64,000 nucleotides of DNA from an uncultured Piscinibacter sp. (GCF_937952055.1 NZ_CALFYO010000032.1:196651-260650); one strand, 5' to 3'; positions 17,210 through 27,604 are shown, numbered from the stretch's first letter. Notes: generated by a model from the sequence alone, not told the origin. Numbers and translations are program-made.

Positions 17210-18865
17210 TCAAACTCTGTTCCAGTCGAAGGCGGCCTTGTCGCCCTTGCCGTACACCTTCAAGGCACCCTTCTCGCCGACGGCGTTGGGGCGCTGGAAG
17301 ATCCAGTTCTGCCAGGCGGTCAGTCGGCCGAAGACGCGGGTGAACATGTTCTCGGGGCCGTTGAAGCGCAGGTTGGCTTCCATGCCGGTCAGCGCGTCGG
17401 GGCTCATCGACACACGCTCCTCGATGGCGATGCGCGTTTCGTCGGCCCAGTCGATGTCGTCCGGATTGCTGGTCACGAGGCCGAGCTTGAAGGCGGCGTC
17501 GGCGTCCAGCGCCCGGCCAGCCTGCGCGCGGACGGCGTCGAGCGCGGGCGCCTCTTCGTAGAAGCGGCGCTGCAGGCGGCTCTGGCCGGTGATCATCGGG
17601 TAGAAGCCGAAGTTGGCCTCGCCCGCCGTGATCTTCGGTGTCTTCGCCTCGTCGTCGGGCAGCATCAGCATGTAGCTGCGGTCGCAGGCCAAGGCCAGCT
17701 CGAGGAAGCTGCCGGCGAAGCAGGAGCCCGGCTCGATCAGCGCGTACAGGCTGCGCGACGAGAGATCCAGCCGGCTGAGCGTGCGGCGCAGGTAGCCGAT
17801 GGTCTCGCGCACCAGCCAGTGATCCTGATGCGCGGCGAGCGTGGCGTCCATGGCCAGCACCGCCTGGGCGTCGCCTTCGGTCTTCACCAGCCACAGGCCG
17901 ATGTCGAGCTCGTTGGTGCGCATCTCGAGGATGGCGTCCTCCAGCTGGCGGGCCAGCTGAAGCGGGTACCAGTCGGAGCCCGCGGCTTCGATGCCGGCGA
18001 CGTCGCTCGGCTGCGTCCCGGTCGGCGCCTTGACGGTGAAGACGGCGGTGCGCTTGGCGCGGTCGATCTCGACCGTCACGCTCGGGTAGCGCAGCGCGTT
18101 GGCCTCGATCGTGCGCTGCAGCGGCGTGAGCGTCACACCCTTGCCGTGGGTGGGACGGTGGCTCTGCTTGGCGAGCTCCAGCGCACGCTCCTGCACCTTG
18201 GCGGCGAACACCGCCGGCTTGGCGATGTCGTCCACCAGGCGCCAGTCCTTGGCCTTCTGGCCGCGCACGCCTTCGGTGGTGGTGCAGAAGATGTCGGCCA
18301 GGTCGTGGCGGACCTTGCGCTTGTCGGTCACGCGGGTCAGGCCGCCGGTGCCGGGCAGCACGCCCAGCAGCGGCACCTCGGGCAGGCTGACCGCGCTGCT
18401 GCGGTCGTCCACCAGTACGATCTCGTCGCAGGCCAGTGCCAGCTCGTAGCCGCCGCCGGCGCAGGCGCCGTTGACCGCAGCGAGGAACTTCAGGCCGCTG
18501 TGCCTGGAGGAGTCTTCCAGGCCGTTGCGCGTCTCGTTGGTGAACTTGCAGAAGTTCACCTTCCAGGCGTGGCTGGAGACGCCGAGCATGAAGATGTTGG
18601 CGCCGGAGCAGAACACCTTCTCCTTGGCGCTCGTCACCACCACCGTGCGCACCTCCGGGTGCTCGAAGCGGATGCGGTTGACGGCGTCGTTCAGCTCGAT
18701 GTCGACGCCGAGGTCGTAGCTGTTCAGCTTCAGCTTGTAGCCGGGGCGCAGGCCGCCGTTCTCGTCGAAGTCGGCGGCCAGCGTCGCCACGGGGCCCTCG
18801 AACTTCAGTTTCCAGTGCTTGTACTGGTTGGGGTGGGTCTGGTAGTCGACGCGGTCAGTGCTCAT
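17210..18865 (-). CDS. boxC: benzoyl-CoA-dihydrodiol lyase (2,3-epoxybenzoyl-CoA dihydrolase)
   Basis: BoxC hydrolytically opens the ring of 2,3-epoxybenzoyl-CoA, releasing formate and 3,4-dehydroadipyl-CoA semialdehyde. The 551-residue protein has two crotonase-type halves. The oxyanion-hole region GACAGGGYELALACDEI is in the first half and an EPGSCFAGSFLELALACDR segment is in the second. The N-terminus with DYQTHPNQYKHWKL is typical of BoxC. It is the first structural gene of the minus arm, downstream of boxR and of a strong sigma70-like promoter with a BoxR-type site. Confidence 0.96.
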   Translation of the reverse strand: MSTDRVDYQTHPNQYKHWKLKFEGPVATLAADFDENGGLRPGYKLKLNSYDLGVDIELNDAVNRIRFEHPEVRTVVVTSAKEKVFCSGANIFMLGVSSHAWKVNFCKFTNETRNGLEDSSRHSGLKFLAAVNGACAGGGYELALACDEIVLVDDRSSAVSLPEVPLLGVLPGTGGLTRVTDKRKVRHDLADIFCTTTEGVRGQKAKDWRLVDDIAKPAVFAAKVQERALELAKQSHRPTHGKGVTLTPLQRTIEANALRYPSVTVEIDRAKRTAVFTVKAPTGTQPSDVAGIEAAGSDWYPLQLARQLEDAILEMRTNELDIGLWLVKTEGDAQAVLAMDATLAAHQDHWLVRETIGYLRRTLSRLDLSSRSLYALIEPGSCFAGSFLELALACDRSYMLMLPDDEAKTPKITAGEANFGFYPMITGQSRLQRRFYEEAPALDAVRAQAGRALDADAAFKLGLVTSNPDDIDWADETRIAIEERVSMSPDALTGMEANLRFNGPENMFTRVFGRLTAWQNWIFQRPNAVGEKGALKVYGKGDKAAFDWNRV

Positions 18866-18924
18866 GGGGTGTCTCCCGGTCAGGATGCAAGGGGCTGCTG
18901 GTGTTCGTGCAGTGAATGATGAGC

Positions 18925-18953
18925 AGCATAGTGCATGAACTTTCGACCGTCAA
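18925..18953 (-). promoter_or_regulatory. sigma70-type promoter of boxCBA
   Basis: On the minus strand a -35 TTGACG (18953-18948) and a -10 TATGCT (18930-18925) are separated by exactly 17 bp. They lie 60 bp before the boxC ATG and after the boxR stop. This allows boxCBA to be expressed separately from boxR. A BoxR-type operator begins 8 bp upstream of the -35. Confidence 0.7.
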
Positions 18954-18961
18954 GCAAAAGA

Positions 18962-18975
18962 TGCAATTTTCTGCA
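18962..18975. promoter_or_regulatory. BoxR operator, exact TGCA-N6-TGCA
   Basis: TGCA at 18962-18965 and TGCA at 18972-18975 flank ATTTTC. This is the TGCA-N6-TGCA palindrome described for BoxR in Azoarcus, as I recall that literature. It stands immediately upstream of the boxC promoter, where bound BoxR could hinder RNA polymerase until benzoyl-CoA accumulates. Confidence 0.75.
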
Positions 18976-18994
18976 TGCCTTCGCTGAACCATGA

Positions 18995-19945
18995 TCAGGC
19001 GGGCAGTTGCAGCGCCTCGCGCACCAGAGCGCGCAGCGCCACAAAGGTGGGTTCCAGCGCCTGCGAGCTGGTGTCGAGACGGAACTCGGCCTTCGAATAG
19101 AAGGCGGCGCGGCCGGCCAGGATGGATTTCAGGTCCTCCATGGCCTCTCGGCTGGCTGCCATGGGACGGGTATCGCCTTGAGCAAGCACTCGCTTCATGT
19201 GATCCTCCGCATCGGCCTGCAGCCAGACGGTGGTGCAATGGGCGAGCAGCAGGTTGAAGTTGGCCGGATCGGAGACGATGCCGCCCGGTGTGGCGATCAC
19301 CGCCTCGGGGTAGATCTGGATCGCCTCCTCCAGTGCGCGGCGCTCGTAGCGTCGGTACGCGTTCTGGCCGTAAAGGGCCTGGATCTCGCTGATGCTGCAG
19401 CCGGCGAATTTCTCGATCTCGCGACTCAGTTCGACGAAGGTAAAGCCGAGGTCTTCCGCGAGCATGGCGCCCAGCGTGGACTTGCCCGCGCCTCGCAGGC
19501 CGATCAGTGCCACCTGCTGGCTGCGCGCGCGACCGCCGCTGGCGTTGGCGCCGCCCGTGCCGAGCATCTCGCCGACCATCACGCGCACCCGGTGCAGCGT
19601 GGCCTCATCGCGGTTCTCGAGCAGCTCCCGAAGCATCAGCCATTCGGGTGAGCTGGTGGTCACATCTCCGAGAAGCTCGGCCAGGGAGCACTGGAGCGCG
19701 CGCGCAACATCGAGCAGCACGAGGATGGAGGCGTTGCCCACGCCGTATTCGAGATTGGCCAGGTGGCGTTCGGAGACATCCGCCGCGAGCGCCAGCGCCT
19801 TGCGCGTCATGCCGCGGCGCGAGCGCAGGGCACGGGCGCGCTCGCCCAGCGCCACCAGGAACGGGTTCTTCGCCTCGTCTGCCCCCTCCAGGACCTCGGC
19901 TTCGCCCTGGGGATTCCCCGAAGCTTGCAATATAGTGCTTGACAT
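18995..19945 (-). CDS. boxR: benzoyl-CoA-responsive transcriptional regulator
   Basis: BoxR represses box genes and is relieved by benzoyl-CoA. The 316-residue protein fuses an N-terminal XRE-type helix-turn-helix (about residues 33-93, with MTRKALALAADVSERHLANLE) to a shikimate-kinase-like effector domain. The P-loop GLRGAGKST is at residues 149-157. The ATG at 19945 lies one base beyond the -35 hexamer of the divergent plus-strand operon, so the regulator start and the opposing promoter share DNA. BoxR-type sites flank it on both sides, which suggests autoregulation. There is no clear Shine-Dalgarno sequence. Confidence 0.95.
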   Translation of the reverse strand: MSSTILQASGNPQGEAEVLEGADEAKNPFLVALGERARALRSRRGMTRKALALAADVSERHLANLEYGVGNASILVLLDVARALQCSLAELLGDVTTSSPEWLMLRELLENRDEATLHRVRVMVGEMLGTGGANASGGRARSQQVALIGLRGAGKSTLGAMLAEDLGFTFVELSREIEKFAGCSISEIQALYGQNAYRRYERRALEEAIQIYPEAVIATPGGIVSDPANFNLLLAHCTTVWLQADAEDHMKRVLAQGDTRPMAASREAMEDLKSILAGRAAFYSKAEFRLDTSSQALEPTFVALRALVREALQLPA

Positions 19946-19988
19946 GGTTCAGTCTGGCCCCTAAAGTGCCTTCAAGCACAATACTGCA
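19926..19988 (+). promoter_or_regulatory. promoter of the plus-strand box operon with two BoxR-like half-degenerate operators
   Basis: A -35 TTGACA (19939-19944, consensus) and -10 TAAAGT (19962-19967) are spaced 17 bp apart. Two near-palindromes flank them. TGCA-N6-TGCT at 19926-19939 touches the -35. AGCA-N6-TGCA at 19975-19988 covers the expected transcription start near 19974. Each differs from TGCA-N6-TGCA by one base. The arrangement fits tight repression by BoxR, perhaps through a loop between the two sites, which are 49 bp apart. Confidence 0.68.
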
Positions 19989-20034
19989 TCCCCTGGGGCA
20001 AGGCAAGGTGGATGTGGGTTCTGGAGAGCTCAGC

Positions 20035-20499
20035 ATGACCCCCGACAAATTCCGTGCGCAGATCGCCGGGCTGACCGCGCAGCTCGCCGGCCAGACCCTC
20101 GACGCCGAACTCGACGCCTGGCTGAATCGCGAGCATGGTGCCGGCAGCGCCACCTTCGCCGAGCTCAAGGCCAGCTGCGAAGCAGGCGTCGCCGATGGCT
20201 GGCTGTGCAACCGCGAAGGCGGCGGCATCAAGTACGGCCGCATCTTCAAGCCGGCCGACGACCTGCAGGGCTTCTCGGTGGACGTGGTCGACATGCAGGA
20301 CATCGCCGGCCCGCACCATGTGCATCCGAACGGCGAGATCGACTTGGTGCTGCCGATCGAAGGCGACGCGCGCTTCGATGGCCGTCCCGCCGGCTGGGTG
20401 GTGATGCCGCCCGGCAGCGCGCACCGCCCCACCGTGAGCCAGGGTCGCGCCCTGGTGCTCTACCTGCTGCCGCAAGGCGCGATCGAGTTCACTAAGTAG
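20035..20499 (+). CDS. DUF4863 family protein, box-cluster associated
   Basis: A 154-residue soluble protein with a cupin-like HHVHPNGEIDLVLP segment (possible metal ligands) and PPGSAHRPTV. I place it in the DUF4863 family, which includes 4-hydroxylaminobenzoate lyase (PnbB). That family recollection could not be checked here. The ATG at 20035 is chosen because GGAG lies 10 bases upstream and the preceding frame overlaps the promoter. It is the first gene of the plus box operon, 6 nt before boxD. A role in clearing or hydrolysing a box intermediate is possible but unproven. Confidence 0.75.
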   Translation: MTPDKFRAQIAGLTAQLAGQTLDAELDAWLNREHGAGSATFAELKASCEAGVADGWLCNREGGGIKYGRIFKPADDLQGFSVDVVDMQDIAGPHHVHPNGEIDLVLPIEGDARFDGRPAGWVVMPPGSAHRPTVSQGRALVLYLLPQGAIEFTK

Positions 20500-20505
20500 A
20501 CAGAG

Positions 20506-22062
20506 ATGAGCGAACTGCTGAAGAACTACCTGGGCGGCCGCTGGATCGCCGGCGCGGGAGCCGGCGTGGCGCTGTTCGACCCGGTGCTGGGCGACGAGCT
20601 TGCCCGTGTCGACGCCACCGGCCTGGACCTGCGCGCCGGGTTCGCCTTCGCCCGCGAAGCAGGCGGTGGCGCGCTGCGCGCCATGAGCTACCGCGAGCGG
20701 GCCGCGATGCTGGCCGCCGCGGTGAAGGTGCTGCAAGGCAAACGGGACGACTACTACGCCATCGCCACCGCCAACAGCGGCACGGTGAAGAACGACTCGG
20801 CGGTGGACATCGACGGCGGCATCTACACGCTGTCGACCTACGCGAAGCTGGGCGAATCGCTCGGCGAGCGCCACTTCCTGGCCGACGGTGAATCGGCGCG
20901 CCTGGGCAAGGAGCCGCTGTTCCAGAGCCGCCACGTGATGGTGCCGACGCGTGGCCTCGCGCTCTTCATCAACGCCTTCAACTTCCCGAGCTGGGGCCTG
21001 TGGGAGAAGGCGGCGCCGGCGCTGCTGTCCGGTGTGCCGGTGGTCATCAAGCCGGCCACTGCGACGGCCTGGCTGACCCAGCGCATGGTGCACGACGTGG
21101 TCGAGGCCGGCGTGCTGCCCGCCGGCGCGCTGTCGGTGGTGTGCGGCAGCTCGGCAGGCCTGATGGATGCGCTCGACCCCTTCGACGTCGTCTCCTTCAC
21201 GGGCTCGGCCGACACGGCCGCGCTGATCCGTTCGCATGCCGCGGTGACGCAGCGCTCGGTGCGCGTCAACATCGAGGCCGACAGTGTCAACAGCGCCCTC
21301 CTGCTGCCGGGGGACGTGCCGGGCAGCGAGGCCTTCGAGCTGCTGGCCAAGGAGGTGGCCCGCGAGATGACGCAGAAGTCCGGCCAGAAATGCACGGCGA
21401 TCCGCCGGATCTTCGTGCCCGAGACTCTGTACGCGCAGGCCGCCGAGGCGATCGCAGGGCGGCTGGCCAAGACCACGGTCGGCAACCCGCGCAACGAGGC
21501 GGTGCGCATGGGCGCGCTGGTCAGCCGCGCGCAACTCAACGCCGTGCGCGAGGGGCTGGCCCATCTGCAGGCGCAGGCCGAGACCCTGCATGACGGCAGC
21601 AAGCATGCGCTGGTCGACGCCGATCCGGCGGTGGCCTGCTGTGTCGGCCCGACGCTGCTGGGCACGCGCGATGCCGCCGGCAGCGACACCGGCGACCACA
21701 TCCACGACACCGAGGTGTTCGGCCCCGTGGCGACCCTTGTGCCCTACCGCAACCGGGCCCATGCGCTGCAGCTGATCGGCCGCGGCCAAGGTTCGCTGGT
21801 GGCCTCGCTGTACGGCAGTGACCCCCAAGCCCTCGCCGAAGCTGCGATCGAGCTGGCGCCGCTGCACGGCCGCGTGCACGTCGTCAGCCCCGACGTCGCC
21901 GCGCTGCACACCGGACACGGCAACGTGATGCCGCAATCGCTGCACGGCGGCCCCGGCCGCGCGGGTGGCGGCGAGGAACTCGGCGGATTGCGCGCCTTGA
22001 ACTTCTACCATCGCCGCGCCGCCATCCAGGCGAGCACGGCGACGCTGAACCATCTGGCCTGA
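20506..22062 (+). CDS. boxD: 3,4-dehydroadipyl-CoA semialdehyde dehydrogenase
   Basis: BoxD oxidises the semialdehyde made by BoxC to 3,4-dehydroadipyl-CoA using NADP. The 518-residue aldehyde dehydrogenase carries the general base Glu257 (NIEADSVN) and the nucleophile Cys296 (SGQKCTAIRR). These positions agree with the characterised Burkholderia enzyme as I recall it. The cofactor-pocket motif FINAFNFPSWGLWEKAAPAL is also seen. It resembles the PaaZ-type ALDH domain but lacks a hydratase fusion. The gene sits between the DUF4863 gene and benzoate-CoA ligase. Confidence 0.94.
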   Translation: MSELLKNYLGGRWIAGAGAGVALFDPVLGDELARVDATGLDLRAGFAFAREAGGGALRAMSYRERAAMLAAAVKVLQGKRDDYYAIATANSGTVKNDSAVDIDGGIYTLSTYAKLGESLGERHFLADGESARLGKEPLFQSRHVMVPTRGLALFINAFNFPSWGLWEKAAPALLSGVPVVIKPATATAWLTQRMVHDVVEAGVLPAGALSVVCGSSAGLMDALDPFDVVSFTGSADTAALIRSHAAVTQRSVRVNIEADSVNSALLLPGDVPGSEAFELLAKEVAREMTQKSGQKCTAIRRIFVPETLYAQAAEAIAGRLAKTTVGNPRNEAVRMGALVSRAQLNAVREGLAHLQAQAETLHDGSKHALVDADPAVACCVGPTLLGTRDAAGSDTGDHIHDTEVFGPVATLVPYRNRAHALQLIGRGQGSLVASLYGSDPQALAEAAIELAPLHGRVHVVSPDVAALHTGHGNVMPQSLHGGPGRAGGGEELGGLRALNFYHRRAAIQASTATLNHLA

Positions 22063-22078
22063 GCCGGAGGAGACAACC

Positions 22079-23667
<1,589 letters not shown>

Positions 23668-23671
<4 letters not shown>

Positions 23672-24483
23672 CTCCATCGTTCGTCGAGATCGAGTGGCGC
23701 GGCAAGCGCGTGCGCATCGAGCACGCGTTCATCGCGCCGCAGCGCAAGACGGCCCCGCTGGTCGTGTTCCTGCACGAGGGGCTGGGCTCGCTGGCCATGT
23801 GGCGCGACTTTCCGAGCGCGCTGTGCGACGCGGCGGGGGTGCGCGGCCTGGTCTACTCGCGCCCCGGCTACGGTCGCTCGACACCGCGCGCGCCACAGGA
23901 GGCCTGGGACCTCGACTTCATGCACCGCCAAGCGCACGAGGTGCTGCCCGCGCTGCTGCAGACCCTGGACATCGACACCGTCCACGACAAGCCCTGGCTG
24001 TTCGGCCACAGCGACGGCGGCTCGATCACCCTGCTCTACGCCGCGAAACTGCGCGAGGCGATTGCCGGCGCGATCGTGCTGGCGCCGCACATCCTGGTCG
24101 AGGATCTGTCTGTCGACAGCATCGCCAAGGCGAAGACCGCCTACGAAACCACCGATCTCAGGCAGCGCCTGGCGAAGTACCACGACGACCCCGACTCGGC
24201 TTTCTGGGGCTGGAACAGCATCTGGCTGCATCCGCCGTTCAAGCAGTGGTCGATCGAGGAGGAGATCCGCACCATCACCTGCCCGCTGCTGGCGGTGCAG
24301 GGCCTGGACGACGAGTACGGCACGCTGGAGCAGGTCCGCGGCATTGCACGGCGCGTGCCGCAGGCGCAGTTGCTCGAACTGCCGCAGTGCGGCCACTCGC
24401 CGCACAAGGACCAGCCACAGGCGCTGATCGAGGCCGCCAACCGATTCATTCGCTCGCACACCACCGGAGACAAGACGCCATGA
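23668..24483 (+). CDS. alpha/beta hydrolase, box-cluster associated
   Basis: A 271-residue alpha/beta-fold hydrolase. The oxyanion region is VVFLHEGLGSLAMWRDFP, the nucleophile elbow is FGHSDGGS (Ser near residue 114) and the catalytic His lies in CGHSPHKDQP close to the C-terminus. It starts with GTG overlapping the bclA stop (GTGA), and its own TGA overlaps the ATG of the binding-protein gene (ATGA), so it is firmly embedded in the operon. It might act as a thioesterase or lactonase that recycles CoA or clears dead-end esters. The substrate is unknown. Confidence 0.85.
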
Positions 24484-25637
24484 AGCTGAAGACCATCGCC
24501 CTCGCCGCTGCGCTCGTCGCGGCCGCCGCCACCGCCCAGGCCCAGGGTGCCAAGCTCAAGGTCGGCCTGATGCTGCCGGCCACCGGCACCTTCGCGGCGC
24601 TGGGCACGGCCATCGAGAACGGCTTCCGGTTGTACGTGGAGGAGCAGGGCGGCAAGCTCGGCGGCCGCGAGATCGAATACGTCAAGGTCGACGACGAGAG
24701 CGATCCGGCCAAGGCCACCGACAACGTCAACAAGCTGATCAAGCGCGACAACGTCGACGTGCTGGTCGGCACGGTGCACTCGGGCGTGGCGATGGCGATG
24801 GCCAAGGTCGCCAAGGACACCGGCACGCTGCTGCTGGTGCCCAACGCCGGCGCCGATGCGGTGACCGGCCCGATGTGCGCGCCGAACATCTTCCGCTCCA
24901 GCTTCAGCAACTGGCAGCCGGGCTATGCGATGGGCGAGGTGATGGCCAAGAAGGGCCACAAGAACGTCGTCACCATCACCTGGAAGTACGCTGCCGGCGA
25001 CGAGTCGGTCAGGGGCTTCAAGGAGGCCTTCGAGAAGGCTGGCGGCAAGGTGGTCAAGGAACTGAACCTGCCCTTCCCGAACGTGGAGTTCCAGGCGCTG
25101 CTGACCGAGATCGCCGCCAGCAAGCCCGACGCGGTCTACACCTTCTTCGCCGGCGGCGGCGCGGTGAAGTTCGTCAAGGACTACGCCGCCGCCGGCCTGA
25201 AGAAGAACATCCCGCTGTACGGTGCCGGCTTCCTCACCGACGGCACGCTGGAGGCGCAGGGCGCCGACGCCGACGGGTTGCTCACCACGCTGCATTACAG
25301 CGACAGCCTGAACACGCCGCGCGACAACGCCTTCCGCCTGGCCTACGCGAAGGCCTACAAGCTGCAGCCCGACGTGTATGCGGTGCAGGGCTACGATGCG
25401 GCGCAGATGCTCGGCATCGGCCTGGCGGCGGTGAAGGGCGACGTGAGCAAGAAGGCCGAGTTCGCCGCGGCGGTGGAGAAGGCCAAGATCGACAGCCCGC
25501 GCGGCGCCTTCAGCGTCTCCAAGGCGCACAACCCGGTGCAGGACATCTACCTGCGCCAGGTCAGCGGCAAGGAGAACAAGCTGGTCGGCGTGGCTTCGAA
25601 GTCTCTCGCCGACCCCGCCCGCGGCTGCAGGATGTAA
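24480..25637 (+). CDS. Liv-type ABC transporter substrate-binding protein (probable aromatic acid)
   Basis: This 385-residue periplasmic binding protein of the LivK/branched-chain amino acid class has a signal peptide (MKLKTIALAAALVAAAATAQAQG). The mature part begins KLKVGLMLPATGTFAALG. The ATG at 24480 overlaps the hydrolase stop by 4 nt. Permease and ATPase genes follow in the order HMGF. In box and other aromatic-acid clusters such systems import benzoate or related acids, so benzoate is the likely ligand by context. A stable hairpin follows the gene, which may raise its relative expression. Confidence 0.9.
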   Translation: MKLKTIALAAALVAAAATAQAQGAKLKVGLMLPATGTFAALGTAIENGFRLYVEEQGGKLGGREIEYVKVDDESDPAKATDNVNKLIKRDNVDVLVGTVHSGVAMAMAKVAKDTGTLLLVPNAGADAVTGPMCAPNIFRSSFSNWQPGYAMGEVMAKKGHKNVVTITWKYAAGDESVRGFKEAFEKAGGKVVKELNLPFPNVEFQALLTEIAASKPDAVYTFFAGGGAVKFVKDYAAAGLKKNIPLYGAGFLTDGTLEAQGADADGLLTTLHYSDSLNTPRDNAFRLAYAKAYKLQPDVYAVQGYDAAQMLGIGLAAVKGDVSKKAEFAAAVEKAKIDSPRGAFSVSKAHNPVQDIYLRQVSGKENKLVGVASKSLADPARGCRM

Positions 25638-25670
25638 GGCCGCTCCGGCACTCCCGATTCAACCGACCAA

Positions 25671-25691
25671 CGGCCGCCGGAAGGGCGGCCG
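25671..25691 (+). promoter_or_regulatory. intra-operon hairpin between binding-protein and permease genes
   Basis: An 8-bp GC stem, CGGCCGCC-GGAAG-GGCGGCCG, forms in the 72-bp spacer. There is no U-tract. Such stems after binding-protein genes protect the upstream mRNA 3' end and skew expression toward the periplasmic component. That role is inferred. Confidence 0.55.
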
Positions 25692-25709
25692 CAGGGGAAG
25701 GCTTCGCCC

Positions 25710-26591
25710 ATGGATCTCGCCACGTTCCTCATCCAGTGCCTGAACTCGCTGCAGTACGGGCTGCTGCTGTTCCTCGTGGCCAGCGGCCTGACGCTGATCT
25801 TCGGGATCATGGGCGTCATCAACCTGGCGCACGGCAGTTTCTACATGATCGGCGCCTACATGGCCTTCGCGCTGGCGCCGGTGGTCGCGGCCACCTTCGG
25901 TGGCGGCTTCTTCGCCGTGTTGGTGGTCGGCACCGTGCTCGCGGTGCTGCTGGGCTACGTGCTGGAGTGGGCCTTCTTCAGCTTCCTCTACGAACGCGAG
26001 CACCTGCAGCAGGTGCTGATGACCTACGGGCTGATCCTCGTCTTCGAGGAGCTGCGCAGCCTGCTGGTGGGCGACGACGTGCACGGCGTGCAGCCGCCCG
26101 AGATCCTCGCCGGCACGCTGCCGCTCGGCGAGATGATGACCTACCCGGTCTATCGCCTGTTCGTCAGCGGCGTGTGCCTGGCGCTGGCCATCGGCATGTG
26201 GTTCGTGTTCACGCGCACGCGGCTGGGCATGATGATCCGCGCCGGCAGCACCAACCGAGAGATGGTGCAGAGCCTGGGCATCGACATCAAGTTCCTCTAC
26301 CGCGTGGTGTTCGCCGCAGGCGTGGCGATCGCGGTGCTTGCCGGGATGGTGGCCGCGCCGGTGTCCAGCGTCTACCCGGGCATGGGCAACACCGTGCTGA
26401 TCATCTGCTTCGTGGTGGTGGTGATCGGCGGCATCGGCTCGATCCGCGGCGCGCTGCTGGCAGCCCTGCTGATCGGCGCGGTCGACACCTTCGGCAAGGT
26501 GCTGCTGCCGCAGGCCGCCGGTGTGCTGGTCTACGTGCTGATGGCGCTGATCCTGCTGTGGAAGCCCGACGGACTCTTCAAGGCGGCCTGA
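25710..26591 (+). CDS. livH: branched-chain/aromatic ABC transporter permease LivH
   Basis: A 293-residue inner-membrane permease with about eight hydrophobic segments. LivH-type motifs ASGLTLIFGIMGVINLAHG (N-terminus) and GIGSIRGALLAALLIG (C-terminus) are clear. It is spaced 72 bp from the binding-protein gene and 2 bp from livM. Together with LivM it would form the membrane channel of the importer linked to the box operon. Confidence 0.92.
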   Translation: MDLATFLIQCLNSLQYGLLLFLVASGLTLIFGIMGVINLAHGSFYMIGAYMAFALAPVVAATFGGGFFAVLVVGTVLAVLLGYVLEWAFFSFLYEREHLQQVLMTYGLILVFEELRSLLVGDDVHGVQPPEILAGTLPLGEMMTYPVYRLFVSGVCLALAIGMWFVFTRTRLGMMIRAGSTNREMVQSLGIDIKFLYRVVFAAGVAIAVLAGMVAAPVSSVYPGMGNTVLIICFVVVVIGGIGSIRGALLAALLIGAVDTFGKVLLPQAAGVLVYVLMALILLWKPDGLFKAA

Positions 26592-26593
26592 CG

Positions 26594-27604
26594 ATGAACG
26601 GGATCGATCGCTCCAAGGCCGGCTTCGTCGCCGCCTGCTTCCTCGCCCTCGCGCTGCTGCCGATGCTGGCCGGCAGCTACGGCGTGGACCTGGTCACCAA
26701 GATCATGGTCTACGCGATCTTCGCGCTGAGCCTGGAACTGCTCGTCGGCGCCACCGGGCTGGTGTGCTTCGGGCAAGCCGCCTTCTTCGGCATCGGGGCC
26801 TATGCGGCCGTGCTGCTGTCGCCGCAGAGCGAGGCGGCCGGCCTGGGGTGGCTGCTGCCGGTGAGCGTCGTCGCGGCGGCGCTCTACGCGCTGGCGGTGG
26901 GTGCGCTCAGCCTGCGCACCAAGGGCGTGTACTTCATCATGGTCACGCTGGCCTTCGCGCAGATGGCCTACTACGTGGTGCATGACACACCGCTGGGCGG
27001 CGGCACCGACGGCATCTACCTCTACGTCAAGCCGGTGCTGGGCTCGCTGGTCGACCTCGACGGTGCGCTCACGCTGTACTTCTTCACGCTCGCCTGCCTG
27101 GTCGCGGTGTTCGCCTTCCTCGCCGTGCTGCTGCGCTCGCGCTTCGGCCGGGCGCTGGCCGGCATCCGCGTCAACGAGCAGCGCATGCGCGCCACCGGCT
27201 TCTCCACCTACCCGTACAAGCTGGCGGCCTTCACGATCTCCGGCGGCGTCGCCGGCCTGGCCGGCTTCCTGTTCGCGGTGAAGGACGGCTTCGTGAACCC
27301 CGAGCTGATGAGCTGGCACCTGAGTGGCGCGGTGCTGATCATGATCATCCTCGGCGGCATCGGCCACCTGCGCGGCGCGCTGATCGGCGCCTTCGCCTTC
27401 GCGCTGCTGCAGGAGTTCTTCAAGAGCGAGGCGATCTTCGCTGGCTTCGCCAAGCACTGGCACCTGGGCCTGGGCCTGACCATCATCGCCAGCGTGGCAC
27501 TGCTGCCGCGCGGGCTGGTGGGGATGCCGGGCCAGTGGCGCGAGCGGCTGGTGGGCCGCAGCCGCCCGGCCGTCACCGGGAAGGAGGCGCTGAATGAAGC
27601 CTGA
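26594..27604 (+). CDS. livM: branched-chain/aromatic ABC transporter permease LivM
   Basis: A 336-residue permease with multiple membrane helices. It carries LivM signatures GLVCFGQAAFFGIGAYAA and the cytoplasmic coupling segment LAGIRVNEQRMRATGFSTY, followed by ILGGIGHLRGALIGA. The ATG follows the livH stop by 2 bp. Its 3' end overlaps livG by 11 bp, so translation is probably coupled. It is the heterodimer partner of LivH. Confidence 0.92.
   Translation: MNGIDRSKAGFVAACFLALALLPMLAGSYGVDLVTKIMVYAIFALSLELLVGATGLVCFGQAAFFGIGAYAAVLLSPQSEAAGLGWLLPVSVVAAALYALAVGALSLRTKGVYFIMVTLAFAQMAYYVVHDTPLGGGTDGIYLYVKPVLGSLVDLDGALTLYFFTLACLVAVFAFLAVLLRSRFGRALAGIRVNEQRMRATGFSTYPYKLAAFTISGGVAGLAGFLFAVKDGFVNPELMSWHLSGAVLIMIILGGIGHLRGALIGAFAFALLQEFFKSEAIFAGFAKHWHLGLGLTIIASVALLPRGLVGMPGQWRERLVGRSRPAVTGKEALNEA

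Noticed and set aside
18932..18935. Extra TGCA within the boxC promoter spacer as a further BoxR half-site
   Set aside because: No partner TGCA occurs six bases away on either side.
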